Counted from the first letter of the stretch, positions 35,675 through 45,217 are shown. The stretch is 64,000 nucleotides of DNA from Pseudogracilibacillus sp037071985 (GCF_037071985.1 NZ_JAXHDF010000011.1:81413-145412), one strand, 5' to 3'. The notes: generated from the sequence alone by a model not told the origin. Numbers and translations are program-made.

Positions 35675-36154
35675 ATGTCGGTTGGAGGAAAAGAAAGTGT
35701 GCAGCGATTTGAAGAGATCTTAAGAGCGAAAGGGCTTAACAATAAAATAGTTGAATTGCCAAACAACGCTAGAACGGCAAAGGAAGCGGCAGACGCAATT
35801 GGCTGTGAAGTCTCACATATTGCAAAATCAATTATTTTTCGGTTGGAGAACACGAAGCGTCCATTACTAATCGTTGCGAGTGGCAGAAATCGAATCGATG
35901 AAAAAAAGATAGAAACGTATATTGATGACACACTTGGAAAAGCGGATGCGGAATTTGTCCGCGAGCATACAGGTTATGTGATCGGCGGTGTACCTCCTCT
36001 TGGTCACACAGAAAAAATCGAGACATTAATCGATGAAGATCTTTTTGAATTTAAAACAATCTGGGCAGCTGCCGGTCATCCAAAAACTGTATTTGAGCTA
36101 ACCCCAGACGAATTAGTAAAAATGACAGAGGGACAAGTTGTCTCGGTAAAATAG
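35675..36154 (+). CDS. YbaK/EbsC family aminoacyl-tRNA deacylase
   Basis: A 159-residue trans-editing protein of the YbaK/ProX superfamily. Conserved blocks are SIIFR, ASGRNRIDEKK (carrying the substrate-site Lys region) and GYVIGGVPPLGH. Members hydrolyse mischarged Cys- or Ala-tRNA(Pro). An extended -10 (TGTTATAAT, -10 at 35639-35644) precedes it, and a terminator follows. Specific tRNA substrate is not determined. Confidence 0.88.
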   Translation: MSVGGKESVQRFEEILRAKGLNNKIVELPNNARTAKEAADAIGCEVSHIAKSIIFRLENTKRPLLIVASGRNRIDEKKIETYIDDTLGKADAEFVREHTGYVIGGVPPLGHTEKIETLIDEDLFEFKTIWAAAGHPKTVFELTPDELVKMTEGQVVSVK

Positions 36155-36155
36155 A

Positions 36156-36188
36156 TAAGTCGGGCTAGAGATGGCCGGCTTTTTTTCG
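36156..36188 (+). terminator. Terminator of the YbaK-type gene
   Basis: AGTCGGGC pairs with GCCGGCT around a 9-nt loop and is followed by seven T residues. Confidence 0.8.
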
Positions 36189-36205
36189 TACTTTCAAGGA
36201 AGAAT

Positions 36206-36583
36206 TATGAGTTACCGGAGTTTGATACCATTTATTAAGATGATTTGTTGAACTTTGTTATTTGCGTTAATCTAGGTGCTAAAACTACTGACAGGATCAT
36301 CCCGTTTGGAAAGCTGCTGTAAACGAGCGGACAGTGCAAATCGTTTAAGAGAACTTGTCCCATTAGTAAAGGCAAATCCCTTAGTAGGAAACACAGTTAT
36401 TGGGTAGTAGAAAATTCGGGAGTGTGTGCAAGTTTGCTCAATCATATACCAAACGCTCTTATGATCTGTACTAATGATCCATTCACATTGGCTACACTAC
36501 TGTTAATAGATTTTTTAGTTGCGGAAGGAAACATTCTTTTTTATGTAGTAGATTTTGATTCAGAAGCACTTGGCATGGCTTAA
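36206..36583 (+). pseudogene. Decayed Wadjet JetD gene (DUF2399/TIGR02679 type)
   Basis: A single frame from about 36206 to the stop at 36581-36583 has two internal stop codons but clear homology to the C-terminal half of TIGR02679 proteins: ELPEFDTIY, ENSGVCASLLNHIPNALMIC, TLATLLLIDFLVAEGN and LFYVVDFDSEALGMA. The last two match the Toprim-like part, including the DxD motif. TIGR02679/DUF2399 proteins are the JetD nuclease subunit of Wadjet anti-plasmid systems. JetA, JetB and JetC are missing, so the system was lost here. Confidence 0.65.
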
Positions 36584-36639
36584 CGAAGAAAGTCTTTACA
36601 ATGATAATAAATAATTCATAAAATACTATATGTTTCTAT

Positions 36640-36666
36640 TAAAATATAGTCATGATCGACCGATAT
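36640..36666 (+). promoter_or_regulatory. Sigma-D promoter of the chemoreceptor gene
   Basis: TAAA (36640-36643), 15 bp, then ACCGATAT (36659-36666), against the consensus TAAA-N15-GCCGATAT. It lies about 190 bp before the MCP start codon, which leaves a long leader. Confidence 0.7.
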
Positions 36667-36852
36667 GTAATAGGTATTTAGTATTAGTTTCATGAGGAGA
36701 GAGGTGAGTGTTTTCAACATTAGGATAGCTTAATTTATCGGTAAATGTGAATCTTTTCACAAAAAACTTCACTAAAATATCTCCGAGCTTAATGTAAGCT
36801 GTAGAAATAATATTAAATACATAATCGTACAATTCACAAGGAGACGGTCATT

Positions 36853-38556
36853 ATGAAAAAGGCATTTAATTTTAAATCGATTCGAACAAAAATATTAGTA
36901 GGATTTAGTTTAATTATCCTTTTAGTTGCGGGACTCAGTATTTATAATTTAATTTCATCTTTTCAGATGAACGAAAAGACTGAGGATATTATTGAGAGAC
37001 AAATAGATCTTTTAATTTTAGATGAACAATTAACAGCGAAAATGTTTGAAGCAACTTCTCAAATACGCGGATATTTTTTGTATAACGATTCTTCCTTTAA
37101 GCAAGAATTTGACCAATCGATGGAACGTATGGGTGATATAGAAAATGAGATTATAGGTCGCGTTTATTTGGAAGAGGATAAAGAGAGAATAAAAGCCATT
37201 GGCGAAAAAAGAACGGAATGGATAGAAGGAGTCGAGCAAGCGGTAACTTTATTTGAAAAAGGCGATACGGAAAAGGCATTAACGATGCTCACACAATTAA
37301 AGCAACATGCACAAGAGATACAAGGAGACATAAATTCTATTGTAGAAATTAGAGAAGAAAAAATTGTGAGTGATGGACATGCCATTATAAATATTGGAGA
37401 GGTAAACGCGATAATTTTTATTGTTGTATCTCTTTTAGTATTAATCATTGGGGTAGCGGTTGCTCTTAAAACAGCCCAATCTATTTCAAATCCGATCAAG
37501 CTTGTTATGAACCGGATGAATGAACTTGCGAAAGGAAATATGAGCGAAAAACCTTTAGTTACCAAATCGAGAGATGAAATTGCTCAACTCATTGTAGCAA
37601 CGAACAAAATGACTGAAAATAACCGAGAGTTAATTAATGAAATCAGTCAAGTGTCTGAATCTGTTTCTGGTCAGAGTGAAGAATTAACACAATCAGCAAG
37701 TGAAGTTAGAGAAGGTACAGAGCAAATCGCGAAAACGATGGAAGAGTTAGCCACAGGAGCGGAGACACAAGCAAATAGCGCAACAGATTTAGCGAGCGTT
37801 ATGGGCACATTTAATCAACAAGTGGAAAAAGCGAATGATAATGGCAAACAGATTGAAGAAAATTCCAAGCAGATATTGGAAATGACTGCAAAAGGCAGTA
37901 ATTTAATGGATTCTTCGACAAAACAGATGGAAATAATTAATCATATTGTTAAAGAGACAACTGAGAAAATGGAAATACTCGATAAACAGTCACAAGAAAT
38001 TTCCACACTTGTTCAAGTCATCCGTGATGTTGCAGAACAGACAAATCTGTTAGCATTAAACGCTGCAATTGAAGCGGCAAGAGCCGGTGAACAAGGAAAA
38101 GGATTTGCCGTAGTAGCAGACGAAGTACGTAAACTTGCAGAACAAACTGCATCCTCTGTAAATGATATAACTAATATTGCGACAAACATCCAAGAGGAAT
38201 CAAGCGATGTTGTAAAATCACTAGATGAAGGCTATAAAGAGGTCGAACAAGGAACCGAGCAAATCGTTATGACTAGCCAAACATTTCAGGAAATTAGTTC
38301 TGCCGTTACAAATATGGCTGTAAATATTAATAATGTTTCTGAAAGTTTATCCAATATTTCTACAGGAAGCCAGGAAATGAACGGTTCTGTTGAAGATATT
38401 GCCGCAGTTTCTGAAGAGTCAGCCGCAGGAGTGGAAGAAACAGCAGCTTCCACACAACAAGTAAGTGGTTCGATGGATGAAATCGCCGGAAGCTCGTTCC
38501 AGTTGGCAGAGCTAGCTGAGATATTAAATGGGTTAGTGGGAAGATTTAGAGTGTAA
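36853..38556 (+). CDS. Methyl-accepting chemotaxis protein
   Basis: A 567-residue receptor: first membrane helix at residues 13-33, an extracellular four-helix-bundle sensor (about 34-185), second helix about 187-208, HAMP domain, then the signalling domain with tip EQTNLLALNAAIEAARAGEQGKGFAVVADEVRKLAEQ. The ligand is unknown. ACAAGGAGA precedes the ATG. Expressed with the flagellar regulon from a sigma-D promoter; single gene with terminator. Confidence 0.92.
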   Translation: MKKAFNFKSIRTKILVGFSLIILLVAGLSIYNLISSFQMNEKTEDIIERQIDLLILDEQLTAKMFEATSQIRGYFLYNDSSFKQEFDQSMERMGDIENEIIGRVYLEEDKERIKAIGEKRTEWIEGVEQAVTLFEKGDTEKALTMLTQLKQHAQEIQGDINSIVEIREEKIVSDGHAIINIGEVNAIIFIVVSLLVLIIGVAVALKTAQSISNPIKLVMNRMNELAKGNMSEKPLVTKSRDEIAQLIVATNKMTENNRELINEISQVSESVSGQSEELTQSASEVREGTEQIAKTMEELATGAETQANSATDLASVMGTFNQQVEKANDNGKQIEENSKQILEMTAKGSNLMDSSTKQMEIINHIVKETTEKMEILDKQSQEISTLVQVIRDVAEQTNLLALNAAIEAARAGEQGKGFAVVADEVRKLAEQTASSVNDITNIATNIQEESSDVVKSLDEGYKEVEQGTEQIVMTSQTFQEISSAVTNMAVNINNVSESLSNISTGSQEMNGSVEDIAAVSEESAAGVEETAASTQQVSGSMDEIAGSSFQLAELAEILNGLVGRFRV

Positions 38557-38608
38557 TGGATTAGAGGAACTGTTAGGTAAACTTAAATAAATATAGGAAT
38601 GAAATCAT

Positions 38609-38646
38609 TAATAGCTGTTGACTTAAAAACAGCTATTATTTTTTTA
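38609..38646 (+). terminator. Terminator of the chemoreceptor gene
   Basis: AATAGCTGTT pairs with AACAGCTATT, followed by a T run. Confidence 0.85.
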
Positions 38647-38727
38647 ATGGAGTATCCAATAGTGAAAAGGTTTTTACGATAATTTTATCGAATAATAATA
38701 TAAATATTTATCCAAAGGAGGAAGAAG

Positions 38728-39171
38728 ATGAATAGGTTAAATCTGATTACACTTGGAACGAGGGATATTGTAAAATCACATAACTTTTTTAAGGAACTTG
38801 GATTTGATACATCAATTAGGGGAACAGAATCAAATCCTATTATTATATTTTTTAAAAATAAGGGGACAAGGATTGCTTTGTATCCATTGGAAGAACTCGC
38901 AAAAGATGTGAATGAAGACAATCCACCTGAGATATCAAATGGATTTTCAGGGATTACGTTAGCCTATAATGCAAAATCAATGGAAGAAGTTGACGAGATT
39001 ATAAGAAAAGCGGAGTTAGCTGGCGCTACAATCCAAAAAGAGCCTAAGAAAACGGATTGGGGTGGGTATGGAGGATATTTCACTGATCTTGATGGCTATT
39101 ATTGGGAAGTTGCCTATGGAGAAGATTGGGAATTTGATGAATCTGACATGTTAATTATTGAAGACCAATAA
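38728..39171 (+). CDS. VOC family (glyoxalase/bleomycin resistance fold) protein
   Basis: A 147-residue protein with two beta-alpha-beta-beta-beta units. N-terminal RLNLITLGTRDIVKSHNFFKELGF and C-terminal GYGGYFTDLDGYYWEVAY are the standard VOC blocks; the terminal Glu of WEVAY is the expected metal ligand, while the first His position is replaced (NLITLG). Substrate unknown. AAAGGAGGA precedes the ATG. Confidence 0.85.
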   Translation: MNRLNLITLGTRDIVKSHNFFKELGFDTSIRGTESNPIIIFFKNKGTRIALYPLEELAKDVNEDNPPEISNGFSGITLAYNAKSMEEVDEIIRKAELAGATIQKEPKKTDWGGYGGYFTDLDGYYWEVAYGEDWEFDESDMLIIEDQ

Positions 39172-39247
39172 CATTTGTAAATAATATGCCTTATTGAATG
39201 AGAGAATGTTCAAGTATATGCTGAGCATTTTAGCTTTCCTTTGGAAA

Positions 39248-39288
39248 ATAAAACCCGTCCCTCAAAAAAACGGGTTTCTTTTTATTCG
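39248..39288 (+). terminator. Terminator of the VOC gene
   Basis: AAACCCGT pairs with ACGGGTTT around an A/C loop and is followed by CTTTTTATT. Confidence 0.8.
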
Positions 39289-39341
39289 CAAAAATTGATA
39301 TGATGAAGATATTGCAGTTTTTAAGAGGGGGGTCACGCAAG

Positions 39342-40271
39342 ATGAACAAAAAATTTATCCTTCCTAACAATAAATGGATGTTAGGTTCACTCATTATTAT
39401 CATAACCGTTCTATCGGGCTATGGATGGGTGGTTATGAAAGAAGTCCTTGCTTATATGGGACCTTTCACTTTTAATGCGTTTAGATTCGGAATCGGATCA
39501 CTAACCTTACTTGTTATCGTATGGATTTTAAAGGTGGGTGTACCTCCTAAGAAATATTGGAAACCTCTGATTATAGTGGGGCTCTTACAAACTTCTGCAG
39601 TATTTATACTAGTCATGTATGGTCTGGGATTTGTTGATGCAGGGAAGTCGTCTGTTCTTTTATATTCCATGCCTATGTGGAGCAGTCTATTAGCGATCAA
39701 ATTCTTGAGAGAAAGGCTAACAATTAAACAAATACTCGGCTTATTCATTGGAATGGTAGGATTACTAACTGTTTTGGGATGGGATATTTGGACGAAGCAA
39801 AATCTGCAAACAATTATTGGAGAGTTATTAATCGTTATGGCGGCTATTGTGTGGGCAATATCTAATATTTATTACCGTCTTCATCTCCAAGCATTACATA
39901 AAATACAAGCCTCGGCATATCAAATGACGTTCGGTACAATTGGAATCTTTATTGCGGCAATAGTTATGGAATGGGGAGAGCCTGTACATTTAAATATCAC
40001 AAGCATTTCTTCTATTTTATTTGCCGGGATACTTGCTTCGGCACTCTGTTTTACGGTCTGGTATTTAATTCTGAGCATGATTGATATGGCAACAGCGACA
40101 ATTGCAACATTGCTTGTTCCGATATTTGGATTGATATTTAGTGCGTTGTTTTTAGGAGAAGAAATGTCGGTAGGGATTGTGGTTGGGTCAGGGTTAATTA
40201 TTTGTGGGATTGTTGTAGCGCAAAAAAGGAAGAAAGAAAATAAAGGTGAAAGATTGAAAGAATCAATTTGA
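39342..40271 (+). CDS. EamA/DMT superfamily transporter
   Basis: A 309-residue drug/metabolite transporter with ten helices in two EamA repeats (each opening near FTFNAFRFGIGSL and IVMAAIVWAISNIYYRL). It should export a small metabolite. ATG 39342 follows AGGGGGG by about 9 nt; the upstream ATG 39300 adds a non-conserved leader. Basic C-terminus (KRKKENKGERLK). Single gene. Confidence 0.85.
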   Translation: MNKKFILPNNKWMLGSLIIIITVLSGYGWVVMKEVLAYMGPFTFNAFRFGIGSLTLLVIVWILKVGVPPKKYWKPLIIVGLLQTSAVFILVMYGLGFVDAGKSSVLLYSMPMWSSLLAIKFLRERLTIKQILGLFIGMVGLLTVLGWDIWTKQNLQTIIGELLIVMAAIVWAISNIYYRLHLQALHKIQASAYQMTFGTIGIFIAAIVMEWGEPVHLNITSISSILFAGILASALCFTVWYLILSMIDMATATIATLLVPIFGLIFSALFLGEEMSVGIVVGSGLIICGIVVAQKRKKENKGERLKESI

Positions 40272-40609
40272 TCCAACCTCAAACACCGTTGGCCATTTTT
40301 TGGCATTATTAAAAAAGAATTTAAGGAAAAGAGGTAATGTTTCTAAAACAGGACGTTGTCGCTGATTTTTAAGCGATTTTTTGATGTGTTAGTGGTTGGG
40401 ATTGTTGTTGTGTATCAGTAATCAAGGTAGACTTCACTGATCGTGGTTTTAAAGATATAAAAATGGCTATCAACTAGTTGTAAAAGCCGATAGCCACTAC
40501 AGTATCTTAGGTTATTTTAATATCATCTTCATCCGATATCGTACTAATCTCCTTGAGAGAAGCTGAATCTCGGGTTCTACGACTTCGGTCAATGAGAGAC
40601 AATTACTAT
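40272..40609. other. Non-coding gap between convergent genes
   Basis: No gene seen. A short stem TCGCT/AGCGA followed by TTTTTT (about 40361-40384) may end the EamA gene, and a stronger minus-strand terminator lies at 40455-40496. Confidence 0.5.
40455..40496 (-). terminator. Terminator of the LTD/FN3 gene
   Basis: TGGCTATC (40464-40471) pairs with GATAGCCA (40489-40496); on the minus strand it is followed by TTTTTATATC. It lies about 115 bp beyond the stop codon. Confidence 0.7.
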
Positions 40610-43606
40610 CTAATTTTTCCTATCTTCTTTGATTATATCTTTATCATCCTTCATGAGACGTTTTAGGTCAATCATGAGCATACGATCCATTGGATATGTA
40701 GTTGTATATCGGTATTTATTGGCTCCTGATTCAAACGTGACATAGAGATGTTTCGGATGGACGTCTACTATCCCTTCTGGCATCGGGATCGCCTCAATAC
40801 TTTCCCTTGGCTTGGATTGGAATCCATCAAGGAACCATAGTGGAACTGATTTTTCCCCAACAGTTACATAATCATGCGGTTCATCTTTTAATGGATGCTC
40901 ATAGCGGTATAATACGCTATCATTTCCTCTACCATAAGATGTGCTCAACGTTACACCTTTCTTTTGAACAATAGCCCCTTGGACCTTGTCCGTCGTTGAC
41001 AGTACATAATCAGGAACAGCAAGATGGTCAGAACTTCCATTCCATTGTTCTGTTGTCAGCATATCTGTATTTGGCCTGAGATCAAAGCCAATCATCCAAG
41101 CATGGTGCATGTCACCAGTTCGTGTTTCCATATGATGCGATGGATCAGTTGGATAGTCTTTTGCTTCGTAAAACTCCCCAACCCAGAGAATTCCTTCATT
41201 ATAAACAGTGTATGCTGCATCCAATGGAACAGGTATATGATGAACAAACTGAATTTCACCGTTGTCTGGCGCATTTACGAGATCATCGATTCGGAATGGA
41301 TATAGATAATTTTCCGATGCAATCCAAACATGATCCTTACTAATCGTTAATCCGCCTGCATGACCCGTATATGGTGTGCCGTCTTGGTTATATAATAAAA
41401 CAGATTTGACTAGTTTTTCAGTAGTTGCGTCTACTACTGTTAGCGTGCCTGGTCGTCCATTTTCCAAATAGTTTACTGTAAATATCCAGTCTTTCTTTTT
41501 ATAATACGTAATCCCCTGAGGAATCAGATCCTGAGCTAAACCAGGAATAACTGGACCATCGATACTAATATCCCATAGACCTTGATAAGCTGGATCTTTT
41601 TCTGAAAAAAATCTTTCTTCCTGTGTGATGATCTGATGGGCTGGCGTTACTTTTACTGCTGCTGACCTTTCAGAAATGTTTCCGGATAAGTCTTCAGCTG
41701 CCATCTCTATAGTGTACTCCATGTTACCAGTTAAAGTTGATAGTGTAAATTCGGTTTGTTCAGGAGTGACAGAAAATTCTAATTCACCATTTTTATAGAT
41801 GTGATAGCGAAAAACATCTGTTTCTGGATTTTGTTCCCATGTTAAATCAATTTGACCGTTGCCAGGAACTGCTTGTACATTCGACGGTGTCTGTGGAGCT
41901 TGTTCATCTAGAACTGGCCTTGGTGGTATTTGATCTGTAAGAACCCATCCTGGTGTCGGTGGTTGGTGACCTTCTAGTGTTTCCATTGTTAGTGTACCAT
42001 CTGATGGATAGCCAAAGATGATAGACTTTTTAAGTGATACATGATCTCCCGTGTAGTTTGCTCTGACAACGTCCACCCCTTTGGGATCTGAGATAATGAT
42101 CGTCTGATTTCCGCTATTCACAAAGCCACCAATATTATCTAAAATATATACCTTTTCTTCGTTCAAATGCTTACTGAAATAGGACCCAAAATAATTGAAA
42201 TTAAATGCTTCTAATGTAATCGGGGCAATTTCCTGCCTACGCGTCCAAAACAGCTGTGTATCCCATGGCTCAATAATAAGATCATCTTGAATAGTCTCAT
42301 TCCAGCTGCCCGAACGGATGGCATACCCTTTTAAGTTAATTGCCTCGCTACCATTATTGTAAATTTCCAGATATTCAAAAGCATCATAGCTAGCGAAATT
42401 ATCGGTATCAGGGACAACTTCTGTAATAAGGATGTTAGGAACTGGCGTGTTCTCTACAGGCCCACTAACAATCTCTGATTTGACAGACTCATTTCCTACT
42501 TGATCAATAGCGGTTACCTCAAACGTGTACTCCCTATCAAGATCAAGTGGTAGTGCGATAACACTTGCTTCATCCGTTGTTGTAAAAAATGTACCGTTTA
42601 CGTACACCTTGTATCCGGCAAGATCAGCTTCATTATTACTGTCCCATTTAAGCTCTACATGGTCAATGCCTGGAGTTGCATTTAGACCAGTTGGGGCAGC
42701 TGGTGCTTCCGTATCAACTACTTCCTGCGGTACTGTGCTTGTCGGCTGGCTGGCAGCTGATTCGTTACCATCTTCATCAAGTGCAGTGACCCGGAAAGAG
42801 TAGTGTTCGTTGTTGTTTAACCCTTCAATTGTGTAACTGTTTTCAGAAACGATAATCGGCTCTGCATTCTGAGAATAGTAGATTTTATAGCTTACAGCCG
42901 CCTCCGACGCATTCCAATTTAAGTTAATTGCTTGATTTGCAGGCTCTGCTTGGAGATCGGCTGGTGATTCGGGTCCAGGTAATTGTCCAGAAATAACTTT
43001 ACCCGGAGTCGCAACCTCGTTATTTCTTAGTCTAGTCATTTCGCTTGTGTCACTCTTTTGATAGATAACACTTCGATTAGTAATTCCATCTGCTTCCCCG
43101 TCATTAAATTTTGCGGTAACAATCGTTTCAGCTTTCGCGTTTGCAATCCCGACCTGTCTGGGGGAACTGTCATGCAATCCTTGACCGGGTGTTGTCAATT
43201 GCACGCCATATACTTGGTCCGGTGTCAGAATAACGTCATAATTACTGTTAAAATCCCATAATGGAACGTCTGGATAATTAAACTTTTTTAACCAAAGAAC
43301 AAGTGTATCCCGCGGCTGAATCATTTGATTAGAGATTGTCCACCTGTTCACCGGGTTTGTAAAATCACTTGAAAAGTATTGCAACTGATAGCCATCCAAA
43401 TTAATTACCTCTGATGTATCGTTATAAATCTCCACATATTCAAACGGCTGGCCTGTCTCGGCTGATTTAGCAACGACTTCCGTGATCAACAAAGGTGGTT
43501 CACTTTCTGCATATGACTTTGTAACTGGTGATGCGAAAAGTGCGATTAAAAATGCTGCAGAAATTGCTAATGCATAGATAAAAAATCTGTTAACCCTTTT
43601 TAACAT
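40610..43606 (-). CDS. Secreted lamin-tail/fibronectin III multidomain protein
   Basis: A 998-residue exported protein. A signal peptide (about residues 1-33, ending KSYAES) precedes a lamin-tail domain (LLITEVVAKSAETG..PFEYVEIYND), two fibronectin III modules, a second lamin-tail domain (ILITEVVPDTDNF, YLEIYNNGSEAINLKGY), a third FN3 module and a C-terminal domain of about 290 residues with beta-propeller-like repeats (GITYYKKKDWIFTVNYLENG, HAGGLTISKDHVWIASENY). No sortase motif is visible, so it is likely released. Function unknown; the C-terminal part may bind or hydrolyse a ligand. Start ATG 43606 has AAAGGAGTG; the longer frame to 43738 lacks a signal peptide. Confidence 0.82.
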   Translation of the reverse strand: MLKRVNRFFIYALAISAAFLIALFASPVTKSYAESEPPLLITEVVAKSAETGQPFEYVEIYNDTSEVINLDGYQLQYFSSDFTNPVNRWTISNQMIQPRDTLVLWLKKFNYPDVPLWDFNSNYDVILTPDQVYGVQLTTPGQGLHDSSPRQVGIANAKAETIVTAKFNDGEADGITNRSVIYQKSDTSEMTRLRNNEVATPGKVISGQLPGPESPADLQAEPANQAINLNWNASEAAVSYKIYYSQNAEPIIVSENSYTIEGLNNNEHYSFRVTALDEDGNESAASQPTSTVPQEVVDTEAPAAPTGLNATPGIDHVELKWDSNNEADLAGYKVYVNGTFFTTTDEASVIALPLDLDREYTFEVTAIDQVGNESVKSEIVSGPVENTPVPNILITEVVPDTDNFASYDAFEYLEIYNNGSEAINLKGYAIRSGSWNETIQDDLIIEPWDTQLFWTRRQEIAPITLEAFNFNYFGSYFSKHLNEEKVYILDNIGGFVNSGNQTIIISDPKGVDVVRANYTGDHVSLKKSIIFGYPSDGTLTMETLEGHQPPTPGWVLTDQIPPRPVLDEQAPQTPSNVQAVPGNGQIDLTWEQNPETDVFRYHIYKNGELEFSVTPEQTEFTLSTLTGNMEYTIEMAAEDLSGNISERSAAVKVTPAHQIITQEERFFSEKDPAYQGLWDISIDGPVIPGLAQDLIPQGITYYKKKDWIFTVNYLENGRPGTLTVVDATTEKLVKSVLLYNQDGTPYTGHAGGLTISKDHVWIASENYLYPFRIDDLVNAPDNGEIQFVHHIPVPLDAAYTVYNEGILWVGEFYEAKDYPTDPSHHMETRTGDMHHAWMIGFDLRPNTDMLTTEQWNGSSDHLAVPDYVLSTTDKVQGAIVQKKGVTLSTSYGRGNDSVLYRYEHPLKDEPHDYVTVGEKSVPLWFLDGFQSKPRESIEAIPMPEGIVDVHPKHLYVTFESGANKYRYTTTYPMDRMLMIDLKRLMKDDKDIIKEDRKN

Positions 43607-43666
43607 GAATTCACTCCTTTGTATGTTGGCCATAGTCCGATGAAAAAATGCTGTAAAACAACAAAA

Positions 43667-43718
43667 TCCCATGAAAACGGAAGTGTCACAAAAAATGCAA
43701 CACATCTTTTTCATGGGA
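43667..43718 (-). other. Strong hairpin upstream of the LTD/FN3 gene
   Basis: TCCCATGAAAA pairs with TTTTCATGGGA, with an inner GTGT/ACAC pair. On the minus strand it is followed by a T-rich tail (ATTTTGTTGTTTT) about 60 bp before the start codon, so it may act as a leader terminator or attenuator. Confidence 0.5.
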
Positions 43719-43893
43719 AACTCATTTTCTCCACCCAAATGGCATGTAAACTATTTGATTTATTATAATAGTATAACAACTTAGAGGCTGGTACAATAGA
43801 TAGAAAGTACTGTTTATTAATGAGGATATACAGTTTGAAACGTTCATTTTATCTAACAATTTATAGCGGTGAAAAATAAAATATAAAAAAGGT

Positions 43894-43920
43894 TAAACTT
43901 TTTTAATTACCTTCCGATAT
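43894..43920 (+). promoter_or_regulatory. Sigma-D promoter of the flagellin gene
   Basis: TAAA (43894-43897), 15 bp, then TCCGATAT (43913-43920), one mismatch from the sigma-D consensus. Transcription would start about 50 bp before the flagellin ATG. Confidence 0.85.
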
Positions 43921-43977
43921 TGTATATAGGGACACAAGGATGTGACCCCAAATAACATACATGGAGGTAGATTGAAC

Positions 43978-45204
43978 ATGATTATCAATCACAATATTTC
44001 AGCACTTAACACACATCGCCAATTAGGTGCTAACAACAATGCAGTATCACAGTCATTGGAGAAACTTTCTTCTGGACTAAAGATTAACCGTGCAGGAGAC
44101 GACGCAGCAGGTCTTGCAATTTCTGAGAAAATGCGTGGACAAATCCGTGGTCTTGACATGGCGATCAAAAACTCTCAAGATGGTATTTCTTTAATCCAAA
44201 CTGCTGAAGGTGCTTTAACTGAAACTCATGCGATTTTACAACGTATGCGTGAATTAACAGTACAAGCAGGTAACGTTGGAACGCAAGAAGAAGATGATTT
44301 AAGTGCAATTCAAGAGGAAATTCAAAACCTTCTTGACGAACTTGATGGTATATCAGAGCGTACTGCATTTAACGGCAAGAACTTGCTTAATGGAGATTTT
44401 GAAGAAGGTACATCAGACCTTATTTTCCAAATCGGTGCAAACGCAAACCAATCACTTAAGGTAAATATTGGTGATATGTCAGTAGAAGGATTGGATTTGG
44501 AAGGGTTTGACGTTACAGCATTAGGTGAGGCAGAAGACAAAGCAGCATTTGATACAGCATTAGAGGGGCTTTTAGATAAAGTTGATGCAGCAACTAAAGC
44601 TGTTTCTAAAGAACGTTCTAATTTAGGGGCAGTACAAAACCGTTTAGAACATACAATCAACAACTTAGGTGCATCTTCTGAGAACCTAACAGCTGCAGAA
44701 TCACGTATTCGTGACGTTGATCATACCGAAGCTGCGTAAAAATCGCAGTATGAGGTATAGTCGTCCTAACTGGTAACGGTTAGTGAGTATGATCGGGTGA
44801 ATTGCTGGAAAACCCTTAGAGCTTGTCTTACTACAACGCAGTCGGAAACGACAAACGTGAAGGTTTGAAAAAAGACAAGATTGGGCAATCAGCAGCCAAG
44901 CGCCTGTGGCGAAAGCCTGGCGAAGGTTCAACGACTAGGATATACCATCTAAGGTAATAAGCTATGATGATGAAATCCATAGGTGAACAAGGAGCCGCAA
45001 CATCCTTGGAATCCGAAGTGCCCGACCCCTACTAGAATTATAGAGGGTGAAGATATAGTCTAGTCATTTATGAAAGTAAATGTTCGCACGATGGCGAAAG
45101 AGATGATGGAGTTCACTAAGAACAACATCTTAACTCAAGCGGCACAAGCAATGTTAGCTCAAGCAAATCAAACGCCTCAAGGAGTACTACAGTTACTTCG
45201 TTAA
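43978..45204 (+). CDS. hag: Flagellin, interrupted by a group I intron
   Basis: Exon 1 is 43978-44721 (248 codons) and exon 2 is 45091-45204 (37 codons and stop); spliced product 285 residues. Exon 1 carries the N-terminal D0/D1 helices (MIINHNISALNTHRQLG, SSGLKINRAGDDAAGLAISE) and a short variable centre, ending at ESRIRDVD. Exon 2 begins MAKEMMEFTKNN and ends QTPQGVLQLLR, the universal C-terminal D0 helix. Without splicing, translation stops at a TAA (44737-44739) six codons into the intron and the product could not polymerise. GGAGG precedes the ATG. Exported by the flagellar secretion system to form the filament. Confidence 0.93.
44722..45090 (+). ncRNA. Group I self-splicing intron in flagellin
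   Basis: 369 nt. The P1 helix is visible: exon end GAU and intron start CAUACC pair with GGUAUAGUC (44756-44764), placing the required U.G wobble exactly at the 5' splice site. Core elements follow in order: P (AATTGCTGG, 44800-44808), Q (CAATCAGCAGCC, 44886-), R (GTTCAACGACTA, ending 44937) and S (AAGATATAGTC, ending 45060), with GACTA/TAGTC forming P7. The intron ends in G (45090). Extra sequence between P7 and the 3' side is consistent with subgroup IA. It contains no reading frame of its own. Confidence 0.9.
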
Positions 45205-45217
45205 TAGAGGATAAAGC

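Noticed and set aside
43942..44739. Flagellin as a single 265-residue frame ending in VDHTEAA
   Set aside because: The last residues come from intron sequence and the first 12 precede the ribosome binding site; the true gene is spliced and starts at 43978.
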